DNA of 64,000 nt from Methylobacterium planeticum (GCF_008806345.1 NZ_VZZJ01000014.1:1-64000); one strand, 5' to 3'; positions 51,984 to 61,881 are shown, counted from the stretch's first letter. Program-made: numbers and translations. Notes: generated by a model from the sequence alone, not told the origin.

Positions 51984-53009
51984 ATGCAGGTCCCAATCAA
52001 GCGATTCATCGAATCCGTGCCCGGCGGCATGATGGTCGTCCCGTTGCTGGCCGGCGCCCTGATCGCGACGTTCTTTCCCGGCACCCCGAAATTCTTCGGG
52101 TCCTTCACCGGCGCGCTGTTCTCCGGGGCGCTGACGATCCTCGCCGTCTTCTACGTCTGCATGGGCGCGAGCATCGACTTCCGAGCCACCCCCTACATCG
52201 TCAAGAAGGGCGGCACGCTCCTCGCGGTGAAGGTCGGGATCGCGATCGTCCTGGGCCTGATCTTCGGCCGCGTGCTCGGCGAGGCGCCGGTGGCGGCCGG
52301 CATGTTCGCGGGCCTCTCCACCCTGGCGGTCGTCGCCAGCATGAACGACACCAATGGCGGGCTCTACATGGCGCTGATGGGCCAGTACGGCCGACCGCGC
52401 GACGTCGGCGCCTACACCATCATGTCGTTGGAGAGCGGGCCCTTCCTGACCATGGTGACGCTCGGCGTCGCGGGACTCTCGGCCTTCCCCTGGCAGACCC
52501 TGGTGGGCGCGATCCTGCCGCTCCTCGTCGGGATGATCATCGGGAACCTCGACCGCGAGATGCGCGACTTCCTGAGCCGCGCGATCCCGGTGATGATCCC
52601 GTTCTTCGCCTTCGCGCTGGGAGCCGGCCTCGATCTGTCGAAGGTCTGGCAGGCGGGCCTGCTCGGCCTCGCCATGGGCGTGGCGGTCGTGATCGTCACG
52701 GGCATCCCGCTGTTCTTCGCCGACCGCCTGACCGGAGGGACGGGCGTCGCGGGCGTGGCCGCCGCCTCGACCGCCGGCAACGCCGCGGCAGTGCCCGCCA
52801 TCGTCGCCTCCGCCAACCCGGCCTATGCCGATGCGGCGGGTCCCGCCACGATCCTGGTCGCGGCCTGCGTCGTGGTGACGGCGATCCTCGTCCCGATCGC
52901 GACGGCCTGGACCGCCAGGGTCATCGGACGCACCGAGGAGACGGACGCGGAGGCCGAGCCGTCGGGAGCGTCGGACGCCGTCCCGGCGCAACGGGCCGGA
53001 AGCCGCTGA
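51984..53009 (+). CDS. kdgT: 2-keto-3-deoxygluconate permease family transporter
   Basis: A 341-residue membrane protein with about ten helices, matching the KdgT family: [20 protein letters not shown] at the N-terminus, [20 protein letters not shown] in the centre and [20 protein letters not shown] near the C-terminus. KdgT carries small sugar acids with protons. Since the next two genes degrade four-carbon acid sugars, the true substrate here is probably threonate or erythronate. GGGAGGAAG precedes the ATG at 51984. Confidence 0.88.
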   Translation: MQVPIKRFIESVPGGMMVVPLLAGALIATFFPGTPKFFGSFTGALFSGALTILAVFYVCMGASIDFRATPYIVKKGGTLLAVKVGIAIVLGLIFGRVLGEAPVAAGMFAGLSTLAVVASMNDTNGGLYMALMGQYGRPRDVGAYTIMSLESGPFLTMVTLGVAGLSAFPWQTLVGAILPLLVGMIIGNLDREMRDFLSRAIPVMIPFFAFALGAGLDLSKVWQAGLLGLAMGVAVVIVTGIPLFFADRLTGGTGVAGVAAASTAGNAAAVPAIVASANPAYADAAGPATILVAACVVVTAILVPIATAWTARVIGRTEETDAEAEPSGASDAVPAQRAGSR

Positions 53010-53010
53010 G

Positions 53011-54279
53011 ATGGCGGGTCGTTGGCTGATCCTCGCCGATGACCTGACCGGCGCCGCCGATTGCGCGATCGCGTTCGGCCGACGGGGCCGCGAGGCGGCG
53101 GTGACCTGGGGCGAGGCGCCCGCGGCTCGGGGCGAGGCGGCGAACCTCGCGGCGGATCAGCCGGAGGTCCTCTCCTACGACGCGGACAGCCGAGGATTGT
53201 CCGCGCAGGACGCGACGCGGCGCCACGCGGGGCTTCTGAGCCGCCTGCTCGACCCGGATCGGACGCTCTTCAAGAAGATCGACTCGACCCTGAGAGGGCA
53301 GCCGGCCGCCGAGACGGTTGCGGCGATCGCGGCCCTGAAGGCGCGGGCGGGCTCGGCCTTCGGGGTCTGCGCGCCCGCCTTCCCGGCGACGGGCCGCACG
53401 ACGATCGGCGGGCGCGTCCACGTCAACGGCCGCCCGCTGGAGGAGGCGGAGGTCTGGCGCCGCGATCACACCTATGCCAGCGCCGACCTTGCGGCGATCC
53501 TCGCCTCGGCCGGTATCCGGGCCGAGACGATTGCGCTCTCGGGCGTGCGCGGTGACCTCGCGGGCACGCTCGCGCGGGTGGCCGCCCTCGGCGACGTCGT
53601 GGCGGTCTGCGATGCCGAGACGGAGGCGGATCTCGACCGCATCGCGCGAGCGAGCCTGCCGGGCGCGCCCTCGACCTTCTTCATCGGCAGCGCCGGCCTC
53701 GCCCACGCCCTCGCGGCCATCGACACGGCGCGGCCCGCCGAGGCGCTCCGCCTCACGCCGAACCGGTGCGGCGCCCTGATCGTCGTCGGGTCGCTCGCGG
53801 CGGCCTCGCGCGCGGCCGCCCGCACGCTCGCCGCGAGCGGCCGCGTGACCCATCTGCCGGTCACCCCGGAGGCGCTCCTGGGCGCGCCCGCCGGCAGGGC
53901 GGCGCTCGCCGCCGGCATCGCCGCGGTGACCGCCGCCGGCGGGGACGCGCTGGTCGAGATCGCGATGGACGCAACGCCGGACATGGCGCTCGGCCCGCGT
54001 CTCGTCCAGAGCCTCGCGGACGCCCTGGAGCCGGTCGCGTCGCGGATCGGCGCCTTCGCGGCGACCGGGGGCGAGACCGCCGCGGCCCTGCTCACGCGCT
54101 TCGGCGTCAGCGGCATCCGCCTCGTCGACGAGATCGAGCCGGGCGTCTCGCTCGGCCTGAGCCTCGGCCGATTCTCCATCCCGGTCGCCACGAAGGCGGG
54201 CGCCTTCGGCGACGCGGACAGCCTCCTGCGCATCGCCGCGCGCCTGCGCGCCGTCAGAACTGAGGGAAGTTTCACATGA
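53011..54279 (+). CDS. Four-carbon acid sugar kinase (DUF1537 family)
   Basis: A 422-residue kinase. The substrate-binding N-terminal domain starts WLILADDLTGAADCAIAFG, with STLRG near 90. The nucleotide-binding C-terminal domain has FAATGGETAAALLTRFG. DUF1537 enzymes phosphorylate D-threonate (DtnK), D-erythronate (DenK) or 3-oxo-tetronate (OtnK); with pdxA2 next to it, DtnK or DenK is expected. The start lies one base after the kdgT stop, and the end overlaps pdxA2 by ATGA, so the operon is tightly coupled. Confidence 0.9.
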   Translation: MAGRWLILADDLTGAADCAIAFGRRGREAAVTWGEAPAARGEAANLAADQPEVLSYDADSRGLSAQDATRRHAGLLSRLLDPDRTLFKKIDSTLRGQPAAETVAAIAALKARAGSAFGVCAPAFPATGRTTIGGRVHVNGRPLEEAEVWRRDHTYASADLAAILASAGIRAETIALSGVRGDLAGTLARVAALGDVVAVCDAETEADLDRIARASLPGAPSTFFIGSAGLAHALAAIDTARPAEALRLTPNRCGALIVVGSLAAASRAAARTLAASGRVTHLPVTPEALLGAPAGRAALAAGIAAVTAAGGDALVEIAMDATPDMALGPRLVQSLADALEPVASRIGAFAATGGETAAALLTRFGVSGIRLVDEIEPGVSLGLSLGRFSIPVATKAGAFGDADSLLRIAARLRAVRTEGSFT

Positions 54280-55277
54280 CCCGTCCGACTCTCGCGATCA
54301 CGATGGGCGATCCGGCCGGCATCGGACCCGAGATCATCATGAAGGCGCTCGCCCGTCCGGACGTGCACGCCCTCTGCAGGCCCCTGGTGATCGGGGACGC
54401 GGCGCGCCTCCGCCAGGCGGGCCGCATGGTCGGTGCCGAGACCGGCGTCGATGCGCTGAGCGATGCCGGCGCGGCGGATTTCGAGACCGCGGCGGTGCAG
54501 TGCGTCGATCTGAGGATCGTGCCCGAGGACCTGCCCTTCGGCAAGGTTTCGGCGACGGCGGGCGAGGCGGCCTACCGCTACATCGAGAAGGCCGTGCAGG
54601 TCGTGCAGGCGGGGCAGGCGCAGGGCATCTGCACCGCGCCGCTGTCCAAGGAGGCCCTGCACGCCGCCGGCCACAAATTCCCCGGCCACACCGAACTCCT
54701 CGCCCATCTCACGGGCACGCCGGAAGTCTCGATGATGCTCGTCTCGCCGAAGCTCAGGGTGATCCACGTGACCACCCATATCGGGCTGCTCGATGCCATC
54801 GCGAAGATCGAGCCCGGCCTCGTCGAGCGGGTCATCGTGCGCGGGCACGACGTGCTGGTGAAGGCCGGGATCGCGAACCCCAAGATCGGCGTCTGCGCCA
54901 TCAACCCGCATGCGGGCGAGAGCGGCCTCTTCGGCCGCGGCGAGGAGGCCGAGAAGATCACGCCGGCCGTCGAGGCCTGCCAGGCCAGGGGCTGGGACGT
55001 GCGCGGCCCGTTGCCGGCCGACACGCTGTTCTTCCTCGCCGGCCGCGGCGACTACGACATGGTGGTCGCCATGTACCACGATCAGGGTCACGGCCCGATC
55101 AAGGTCCTGGGGCTCGAATCCGGCGTGAACATCACCGTGGGCCTGCCGGTGATCCGCACCTCCGTCGATCACGGCACGGCCTTCGACATCGCCGGCAAGG
55201 GGATCGCGGACGAGCGGAGCCTGGTCGAGGCTTTGCGTCAGGCGGTCGACCTCGCCCCGAAGCCGGCGGCCGCCTGA
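54276..55277 (+). CDS. pdxA2: PdxA2-type 4-phospho-acid-sugar dehydrogenase
   Basis: A 333-residue NAD- and metal-dependent dehydrogenase of the PdxA family. TMGDPAGIGPEIIMKAL, HTELLAHLTG, MYHDQGHGPIKVLGLESGVN and TSVDHGTAFDIAGKG carry the metal ligand histidines and active-site residues. PdxA2 members oxidise and decarboxylate D-threonate-4-phosphate or D-erythronate-4-phosphate to dihydroxyacetone phosphate. Its fusion-like overlap with the DUF1537 kinase gene favours this over vitamin B6 synthesis. Confidence 0.9.
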   Translation: MTRPTLAITMGDPAGIGPEIIMKALARPDVHALCRPLVIGDAARLRQAGRMVGAETGVDALSDAGAADFETAAVQCVDLRIVPEDLPFGKVSATAGEAAYRYIEKAVQVVQAGQAQGICTAPLSKEALHAAGHKFPGHTELLAHLTGTPEVSMMLVSPKLRVIHVTTHIGLLDAIAKIEPGLVERVIVRGHDVLVKAGIANPKIGVCAINPHAGESGLFGRGEEAEKITPAVEACQARGWDVRGPLPADTLFFLAGRGDYDMVVAMYHDQGHGPIKVLGLESGVNITVGLPVIRTSVDHGTAFDIAGKGIADERSLVEALRQAVDLAPKPAAA

Positions 55278-55364
55278 CGGCCGCTCGCCCGGCCGGCGAT
55301 CGCTCCTCGCCAGCGGGGGCGCCCTCCGGCATGAGGGAGCGGACGAGTCCCGGGGGAGTGAGGC

Positions 55365-56123
55365 ATGCGCAGCAAGGAGCGTCGGGCGCTGCTCTTGGAG
55401 GCGCTGGGCGGCGGCGAGATCGACGTGGACGATTTCGCCCGGCGCTTCGGCGTGTCCGCCTCGACGGTCCGGCGCGACCTTCAGCACCTGTCCGCGACGA
55501 GCGCCGTGCGCCGGACCTATGGCGGCGCGATCCTCGCCAGGCATCCGCCGGAGACCACCCTCGCCGAGCGGCATGCCCTGAACGGCCCCGAGAAGCGGGC
55601 CATCGCGCATGCGGCGGTCGCGCTTATCGAGGACGGGGACACCCTGATCCTCGATGCGGGTTCCACGGTGGCCGCCTTCGGGCACCTGCTGCTCAGGCGC
55701 CGCCTCCGGATCATCACCAACAACCTCGCGCTGGTGCCCTTCCTCGCCAAGGCACCGGGCCTTGAGCTCGTGGTCCTCGGCGGCGGCTTCCGGGCGACCA
55801 GCATGAGCACGGTCGGTCCGCTCGCCGTCGAGGCGCTGCGCCTGATGACGGCGGACCGCGCCATCATGAGCGCCGACGGCGTGGTGGCCGAGCGCGGCCT
55901 CTGCGAAGCGAGCCTGGATCAGATCGCGCTCAAATCGCTGATGATGCGGCAGTCGCGCGAGGTGATCGTGCTGGCCGATGCGAGCAAGCTCGGCCGCGCC
56001 GAGCAGAACGCCTGGGCTCCCCTTCCGCGGAACTGGACTCTGGTGACGGACCTGACCGCACCGGCCGAGCAGCAGCGGCGCCTCGCCGAAGCGGGCGCGC
56101 GGGTTCTCGTGGCGGAACGCTGA
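55365..56123 (+). CDS. DeoR family transcriptional regulator
   Basis: A 252-residue repressor. The N-terminal DeoR helix-turn-helix (VDDFARRFGVSASTVRRDLQ) and the C-terminal sugar-phosphate sensor domain (LILDAGSTVAAFG, ITNNLALVPFLAK, GVVAERGLCEASL) are complete. It probably senses a phosphorylated intermediate of this pathway. It starts 87 bases after pdxA2, in the same direction, and probably controls the operon through the repeats at 51.85 kb. Confidence 0.92.
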   Translation: MRSKERRALLLEALGGGEIDVDDFARRFGVSASTVRRDLQHLSATSAVRRTYGGAILARHPPETTLAERHALNGPEKRAIAHAAVALIEDGDTLILDAGSTVAAFGHLLLRRRLRIITNNLALVPFLAKAPGLELVVLGGGFRATSMSTVGPLAVEALRLMTADRAIMSADGVVAERGLCEASLDQIALKSLMMRQSREVIVLADASKLGRAEQNAWAPLPRNWTLVTDLTAPAEQQRRLAEAGARVLVAER

Positions 56124-56467
56124 GGGACCTCGGCGGTCCGGTCCCGTTCCGGCGCGCGCCCCGGGGCCACCGCGACGAATTGCGGCGCCGGTCCGGGCGT
56201 CGCGAGCATGCGCAGGCACGGCACCGTCCTCGGCCCCCCATCGCAGGGCGGCCGTACGATCGCCCTCCGGGCGATGGGGCCGGGTGACGCCGGCGCGCCA
56301 CGAGGCGCCATCCGTTCGCACCAAGGGTGCTGAAAGGTTTTATCAAGACAGTTGCGCAGTATTGCTTGAAATAAGAATGGATGTCAGTCTCGCTAGGGTG
56401 AATTCAGTACTTTTGTATCGATTCGCATCAGAGTTCGCGGCTGTTATTTGTACAGGATCGCACGGCC
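56124..56467. other. Intergenic region with AT-rich promoter patch
   Basis: About 344 bases. The first part is GC-rich; from about 56325 to 56460 it becomes clearly AT-rich, with GTTTTATCAAG and GTACTTTTGTATCG, likely promoter for the small exported-protein gene. No ORF or strong hairpin is seen. Confidence 0.4.
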
Positions 56468-56782
56468 ATGATGCTCACTCTTCCTGCTGTCTGGATCGGG
56501 GCGACTCTGATCGTCGCGGTCGCGGAGCGCGTACCGGACTACGATGTCCGCCCGAGCTGCCACGCGGCGACGTCGCTGATGAGCCTCGACCCGAAGCGTG
56601 AGGTGCAGTGCCTCAACGACGAGGACAGCGCCCGCCGCGAAGTCGCCAGGCAATGGGCCGGCTTCCAGCCCGTCGATCGCGAGCGCTGTGCGGCCGAGGC
56701 GCAGCTCGACGGAACCCCGAGCTACGTCGACCTGCTCGAATGCCTCACCCTCGCCCGCGAGGCGAAGGCCGGGAAGGATTGA
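56468..56782 (+). CDS. Small exported hypothetical protein, 104 aa
   Basis: A 104-residue protein with an N-terminal hydrophobic segment (LPAVWIGATLIVAVAE) that may be a signal or anchor. YDVRPSCHAA, VQCLNDED, ERCAAEA and LLECLTL follow, giving four cysteines that could pair as two disulfides in the periplasm. Such four-cysteine small proteins recur in Rhizobiales; function unknown. It precedes an efflux operon by 64 bases. Confidence 0.65.
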   Translation: MMLTLPAVWIGATLIVAVAERVPDYDVRPSCHAATSLMSLDPKREVQCLNDEDSARREVARQWAGFQPVDRERCAAEAQLDGTPSYVDLLECLTLAREAKAGKD

Positions 56783-56846
56783 GGGAGGCGCGGGCCGGTC
56801 GCTGCGGCCCGCACGAACCACCGCGCCGTGCGCGAGGCAGAACCGC

Positions 56847-58193
56847 ATGCTCATCGCATCATGGCCCGCAGGATCCGCCCCGAGCGACGCCGAGGCCCAG
56901 GCCTCCGGAGGCACCTCGCCGTGCCTCCGGGCAGGCAGGATAGCGCCCGTCGCCACGCTTCCCCTCGCGACGCTCGCCCTCCCGCCGCTCCTCGTCCTGG
57001 CAGGCTGCAACGAGCGCAACCAGTACGTGCCGCCGCCGCCGCCCGCCGTCTCGGTGGCGCAGCCGATCGAGCGACCGGTCACGCGCTACTTCGAGCTCAC
57101 CGGCAACACGCAGGCCTTCGCGAGCGTCGATCTCGAGGCCCGCGTCCAGGGCTTCCTCGACGCGATCACCTACACGGACGGGGCGAGCGTCCGGAAGGGG
57201 GCGCCCCTCTTCACGATCCAGCGCAACACCTTCGAGGCGCAGCTCAAGCAGGCGCAGGGCAGCCTGGCGGCGCAGGAGGCGGGGCGCACCAATGCCCAGT
57301 CCGAGTACCAGCGACAGGCGACGCTGGGCCGGCAGGAATTCGCCTCGCAGGCCCATGTCGAGGACACCAAGACCAAGCTCGACCAGGCCAGCGCGGCGGT
57401 CGTCGAGGCGCAGGCCAACCTCGACCTCGCCAGCATCAACCTCGGCTACACGCAGATCCAAGCCCCCTTCGACGGGGTCGTCACCAACCACCTGATGGAT
57501 GTGGGGGCGCTGGTCGGCGTCGGCGGCCCGACGAAGCTCGCCACGATCGTCCGGGTCGATCCGCTCTACGTCTACTTCAATGTCAGCGAGCAGCAGGTGC
57601 TGCGGGTCCGGCAGGCCCTCGTCAGCGCGGGACGGACACTCGGCGACCTGTCGCGGATCCCCGTCGAGATCGGCCTGCAGAGCGAGACCGGCTACCCGCA
57701 TACCGGCGCGCTGAACTACGTCGCGCCCCAGGTCGACCCGTCGACCGGCACGCTGCTCGCACGCGCGATCTTCACCAATTCGGACCACGCCCTCATGCCC
57801 GGCCTGTTCGTCCGCGTCCGCGTGCCGGTTCAGCGCGACGCGAAGGCGCTTCTCGTGCGGGACGATGCCATCGGCACGAGCCAGCAGGGCGCCTACGTGC
57901 TCGTCGTGGGCGCGGACGACACCGTTGCCCAGCGCGTGGTGACGCCCGGGCAGCGCGAAGGGCGCTACCGCGTGATCGAGGCCGGCCTCGCGGCGGGCGA
58001 CTGGGTGGTCACCGACGGCATCCAGCGCGCCATCCCGGGCGCCAAGGTGGCGCCGCAGCGGATTCCCCCCCCGAGCCTGGCCGCGGAGGCCGCCGAAGCG
58101 ACGGCCCTGCCGCCCACGGTCCCGCCCGGGACGATCCTGCCCGCGACGGCCTCGCCCGAGACGGCCTCGCCGGAGGCCTCTCCCCGCCGCTGA
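56847..58193 (+). CDS. RND efflux periplasmic adaptor, AcrA type
   Basis: A 448-residue lipoprotein (lipobox LLVLAGC near 58). The adaptor order is visible: lipoyl part (VDLEARVQGFLDAITYTDG), a helical hairpin (AQGSLAAQEAGRTNAQSEYQ), then IQAPFDGVVTNHLMDVGALV and the barrel. The C-terminal tail is long, Pro/Ala/Thr-rich and repeated (ATASPETASPEAS), unlike typical adaptors. The start ATG at 56847 is not certain, because the signal is preceded by about 40 residues that may be extra. The permease follows. Confidence 0.9.
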   Translation: MLIASWPAGSAPSDAEAQASGGTSPCLRAGRIAPVATLPLATLALPPLLVLAGCNERNQYVPPPPPAVSVAQPIERPVTRYFELTGNTQAFASVDLEARVQGFLDAITYTDGASVRKGAPLFTIQRNTFEAQLKQAQGSLAAQEAGRTNAQSEYQRQATLGRQEFASQAHVEDTKTKLDQASAAVVEAQANLDLASINLGYTQIQAPFDGVVTNHLMDVGALVGVGGPTKLATIVRVDPLYVYFNVSEQQVLRVRQALVSAGRTLGDLSRIPVEIGLQSETGYPHTGALNYVAPQVDPSTGTLLARAIFTNSDHALMPGLFVRVRVPVQRDAKALLVRDDAIGTSQQGAYVLVVGADDTVAQRVVTPGQREGRYRVIEAGLAAGDWVVTDGIQRAIPGAKVAPQRIPPPSLAAEAAEATALPPTVPPGTILPATASPETASPEASPRR

Positions 58194-58238
58194 GGCGTCC
58201 CCGCCGGCTCTCCTCGAACCCGGATCGTCAGGCCTGCC

Positions 58239-61200
58239 ATGATCTCGCGCTTCTTCATCGAGCGGCCCGTCCTCGCCAACGTGCTGGCCCTCGTCATGGT
58301 GCTGATCGGGGCGGTGTCGCTCTTCGGGCTGCCCGTGGCCCAGTACCCGAACGTGGTGCCGCCGACCGTGCAGGTCACGACGCGCTATCCCGGCGCGAGC
58401 GCCCGCACGGTGGTCGACACCGTGGCCCTGCCGATCGAGCAGCAGGTCAACGGCGTGCAGGGCATGCTCTACATGCAGTCGACGAGCGCGAGCGACGGCA
58501 CCTACACCCTGACCGTCACCTTCGCGATCGGCACCAATGCCGACCAGGCCCAGGTTCTGGTGCAGAACCGGGTCGCGATCGCGATGCCGTCCCTGCCCCA
58601 GGCCGTGCAGGTGCAGGGGGTCACGACGCAGAAGAAATCGACCGCGATCCTGCAATTCGTGACGCTCTCGGCGCCGGACGGGCGCTACGACAGCCTGTTC
58701 CTGGCCAATTTCGGGGTCATCAGCCTGCAGAGCGAGCTGGCGCGCCTGCCCGGCGTCGGCAGCGTGACCGTGTTCGGCGCGGGCCAGTACGCCATGCGCA
58801 TCTGGCTCGATCCCGATCTCGTCCAGGCCAGGGGCCTCACGCCGAGCGACGTCATCAGCATCGTGCAGCAGCAGAGCCAGGAGGTGACGGCCGGCGCTGT
58901 CGGCATGCCGCCGATGCCGAAGGGCCAGGATTTCCAGTACACCCTCAACGTCAACGGGCGGCTGAACGACGCCGCCGATTTCGAGGCCATCATCCTGAAG
59001 GCGGACGCGCAGGACGGCGGCCGCATCACCCGGCTGCGCGACGTCGGGCGGGTGGAGCTCGGGGCCCAGACCTACAGCCAGTCCTTCACGCTGAACGGCC
59101 AGCCCGCGGCGGGGATCGGGATCTACCAGCTGCCCGAGGCCAACGCGATCACGGTGGCGGGCGAGGTCCGCGCCCGGATGGCCGACCTCGCCAAGAGCTT
59201 CCCGCCTGGCCTCGCCTACGCGGTCCCCTTCGACACGACGGGCTTCGTCGAGGCCTCGATCCACGAGGTCTACGTCACCCTGTTCGAGGCCGGAATCCTG
59301 GTGCTCGTCGTCATCATGGTCTTCCTCCAGGACTGGCGGGCCATGCTGGTGCCGGCCACCACCGTCCCGGTGACGATCATCGGCGCCTTCGCGGCGATGG
59401 CCGCGCTCGGCTTCTCCGTCAACCTCTCGACCCTGTTCGCGATCGTCCTCGCCATCGGCATCGTGGTGGACGACGCCATCGTGATCGTGGAGGGGGTCGC
59501 CCACCACATCGAGCGGGGCCTGCCCCCGCGCGAGGCCGCCGAGAAGGCGATGGACGAGCTCTTCGGCCCGATCCTCGGCATCACCCTCGTGCTGATGTCG
59601 GTCTTCGTCCCGGCCGCCTTCCTGCCCGGCCTCACCGGCCAGCTCTACAAGCAATTCGCCCTCGTGATCGCCGCGACCGCCCTGATCAGCGCCGTCAACG
59701 CGGCCACGCTCAAGCCGACCCAGTGCGCCCTCTGGCTGCGCAAGCCCGTGCCGCCGGAGCGGCGCAACGCCTTCTACCGCGCCTTCAACCGGGTCTACGA
59801 CGTCGCCGAGGGCGCCTATGCCCGGCTGATCGCCCGCATGGTCCGCCGCAGCGGCGCCATGGTGCTCGCGGCGCTCGTCCTGATCGGGCTCGCCGGCTGG
59901 GGCCTGACGCGCCTGCCGACCGCCTTCCTGCCGATCGAGGACCAGGGCTACGTCCTGATCGGGGCGCAATTGCCGGACGGGGCCTCGAAGGAGCGCACGG
60001 ACGCGGTGATGCAGCGGATCGCCGCCCTGGCGAAGGAGACCCCGGGCGTCGACCAGGTGCTGACGATCAGCGGGATCTCGGTCCTCGACAACAATGCCAC
60101 GCTGCCCAATGCCGGCGTCGCCTACGTGGTGCTCAGGAGCTGGGACGAGCGCGGCAAGGCCACCGGCCAGGACCTGCGCAGCCTCTACGCGCACCTCACC
60201 CGAAGCCTCGTGCCGATCGAGGGCGCCACCACCTTCGTGCTCGTGCCGCCGCCGATCCAGGGCATCGGCAACGCGAGCGGGTTCACCCTGCAGGTGGAGC
60301 TGCGCGACGGGAATTTCGACTACCCGCTGCTGGAGAGCCTCGCCCGGACGATCGTGGCGAACGGCAGTGCCCAATCCGCGCTGCAGAAGCTGAACACCTC
60401 CTTCCGCGCCGGCGTCCCGCAGCTCTCGGTCGTGGTCGACAGGGTCAAGGCGGAGGCGCTCGGGGTCACGGTCGGGCAGGTCTTCTCGACCTTGTCGGGC
60501 TATGTCGGCTCGGCCTACGTGACGCAGTTCAACAAGTTCGGCCGGACCTTCCAGGTCTACGTGCAGGCCGCGCCGGACTTCCGGCTGCGCCCGGAGGACA
60601 TCCAGACCCTCTACGTCAAGGCCGGCAACGGCACGATGGTGCCCCTCGGAACGATCGTCGACGTCAAGACGGTGCAGGGCCCTTCGCTGATCAGCCTCTA
60701 CAATCTCTACCCGACCGCCACCATCGTCGGGGGCCCGGCGGCGGGCTACAGCTCGGGCGAAGCGCTCGCGCTGATGGAGCAGATCGCCGGGACGGTGCTG
60801 CCCCTCGGGGCCGGCTACGACTGGACCGCGATGTCCTACCAGGAGAAGGCGGTCGGGACGCAGATCTACCTCGTGTTCGCGCTCGCCATCGTGCTCGTCT
60901 ACTTCGTGCTCGCCGGCCAGTACGAGAGCTGGATCCTTCCCCTCGCGGTCCTGCTTGGGGTGCCCCTGGCGCTGCTCGGCACGGTCGGGACGCTGACGGC
61001 CCTCGGGGCGGCCAACAACCTCTACACGCAGATCGGCCTGATCCTGCTGATCGCGCTCGCGAGCAAGAACGCCATCCTGATCGTCGAGGTCGCGCGCGAG
61101 CGGCGTCGCGAGGGCCTGGAGATCGTGGCCGCCGCGGTGGAGGCCGCGCGCCTGCGCTTCCGGCCGATCCTGATGACCTCCTTCGCCTTCATCCTCGGCG

Positions 61201-61409
61201 TGCTCCCCCTCGTCACGGCGACCGGGGCGGGTGCGTCCGCCCGCAAATCGATCGGCATCACGGTCTTCAGCGGCATGCTCGCCTCGACCTGCCTCGCGGT
61301 GCTGTTCGTCCCGTCCTTCTACGTGGTGCTGCAGCGCTTCGAGGAGTGGCGAGCCGGGCGCAGGCACCCGTCGGGGGTGCAGCAGCCGTCGGTTTCAGAA
61401 GCGACCTGA
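58239..61409 (+). CDS. RND multidrug efflux permease, HAE-1 (AcrB-like)
   Basis: A 1056-residue inner-membrane trimeric antiporter. It begins ISRFFIERPVLANVLALVMV and has the HAE-1 markers GLPVAQYPNVVPPTVQV and the proton-relay aspartate pair in GIVVDDAIVIVEG. The second half starts AFLPIEDQGYVLIGAQLPDG; GASARKSIGITVFSGML closes the last helices. It probably exports amphipathic drugs and, with the adaptor 46 bases upstream, lacks only an outer-membrane channel. This system is distinct from the VexF-like one at 37.9 kb. Confidence 0.95.
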   Translation: MISRFFIERPVLANVLALVMVLIGAVSLFGLPVAQYPNVVPPTVQVTTRYPGASARTVVDTVALPIEQQVNGVQGMLYMQSTSASDGTYTLTVTFAIGTNADQAQVLVQNRVAIAMPSLPQAVQVQGVTTQKKSTAILQFVTLSAPDGRYDSLFLANFGVISLQSELARLPGVGSVTVFGAGQYAMRIWLDPDLVQARGLTPSDVISIVQQQSQEVTAGAVGMPPMPKGQDFQYTLNVNGRLNDAADFEAIILKADAQDGGRITRLRDVGRVELGAQTYSQSFTLNGQPAAGIGIYQLPEANAITVAGEVRARMADLAKSFPPGLAYAVPFDTTGFVEASIHEVYVTLFEAGILVLVVIMVFLQDWRAMLVPATTVPVTIIGAFAAMAALGFSVNLSTLFAIVLAIGIVVDDAIVIVEGVAHHIERGLPPREAAEKAMDELFGPILGITLVLMSVFVPAAFLPGLTGQLYKQFALVIAATALISAVNAATLKPTQCALWLRKPVPPERRNAFYRAFNRVYDVAEGAYARLIARMVRRSGAMVLAALVLIGLAGWGLTRLPTAFLPIEDQGYVLIGAQLPDGASKERTDAVMQRIAALAKETPGVDQVLTISGISVLDNNATLPNAGVAYVVLRSWDERGKATGQDLRSLYAHLTRSLVPIEGATTFVLVPPPIQGIGNASGFTLQVELRDGNFDYPLLESLARTIVANGSAQSALQKLNTSFRAGVPQLSVVVDRVKAEALGVTVGQVFSTLSGYVGSAYVTQFNKFGRTFQVYVQAAPDFRLRPEDIQTLYVKAGNGTMVPLGTIVDVKTVQGPSLISLYNLYPTATIVGGPAAGYSSGEALALMEQIAGTVLPLGAGYDWTAMSYQEKAVGTQIYLVFALAIVLVYFVLAGQYESWILPLAVLLGVPLALLGTVGTLTALGAANNLYTQIGLILLIALASKNAILIVEVARERRREGLEIVAAAVEAARLRFRPILMTSFAFILGVLPLVTATGAGASARKSIGITVFSGMLASTCLAVLFVPSFYVVLQRFEEWRAGRRHPSGVQQPSVSEAT

Positions 61410-61540
61410 TGCGGGTGCGGAGCGAGGCGAGGCCGACGGGGCCGAGACCTGGTCCGCTCGCGACCGGAGGCCGGGACGGCCTCGTGTCGCCATCCTGTTG
61501 CCGGACAGCGACCCTCGGAGGGCGCGAGGCGGTGCTCGGG

Positions 61541-61881
61541 ATGCGGCGGCGCGACCTCGGATCGCTCGTCTGCGGCGCGGCCATCGCCCTGCCCCGCGGC
61601 CTCCGCGCCCAGCAGCCTGCGCGGCCTGAGACCGGCTTCCTGACCTCCGCCGCGAATTCGCGGATGCGGGCGGCCTGATCTCCTACGGCTCGAACTTCCC
61701 CGAGCTGTTCCGCGTCGTCGGGCAGTATGTGGGCCAGGTCCTGAAGGGGGCTCGCCCCGGCGATCTGCCCGTCCAGCGTCCGACCCGGTTCGAGCGCGTG
61801 ATCGATCTCAGGACCGCGAACGCGCTCGGCCTGACGATCCCGCCGATCCTGCCGGCTCGCGCCGATGCGGTGATCGAGCAG
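61541..61881 (+). pseudogene. Internally deleted ABC transporter substrate-binding protein
   Basis: The N-terminus has an ABC-substrate-binding signal (MRRRDLGSLVCGAAIALPRG, then LRAQQPARPETGFLTS). The C-terminal end follows in another frame, EFADAGGLISYGSNFPELFR, VGQVLKGARPGDLPVQRPTR and LGLTIPPILPARADAVIEQ. About 200 middle residues are missing and the junction near 61650 shifts the frame. Usual members sit near adenylate cyclases in Rhizobiales, as here. No normal stop codon follows, so it is dead. Confidence 0.82.

Noticed and set aside
56828..61678. 1616- and 1502-residue ORFs across the efflux genes
   Set aside because: Arg/Gly/Ala-rich or Asp/His-rich, no motifs, and they overlap the proven RND frames.
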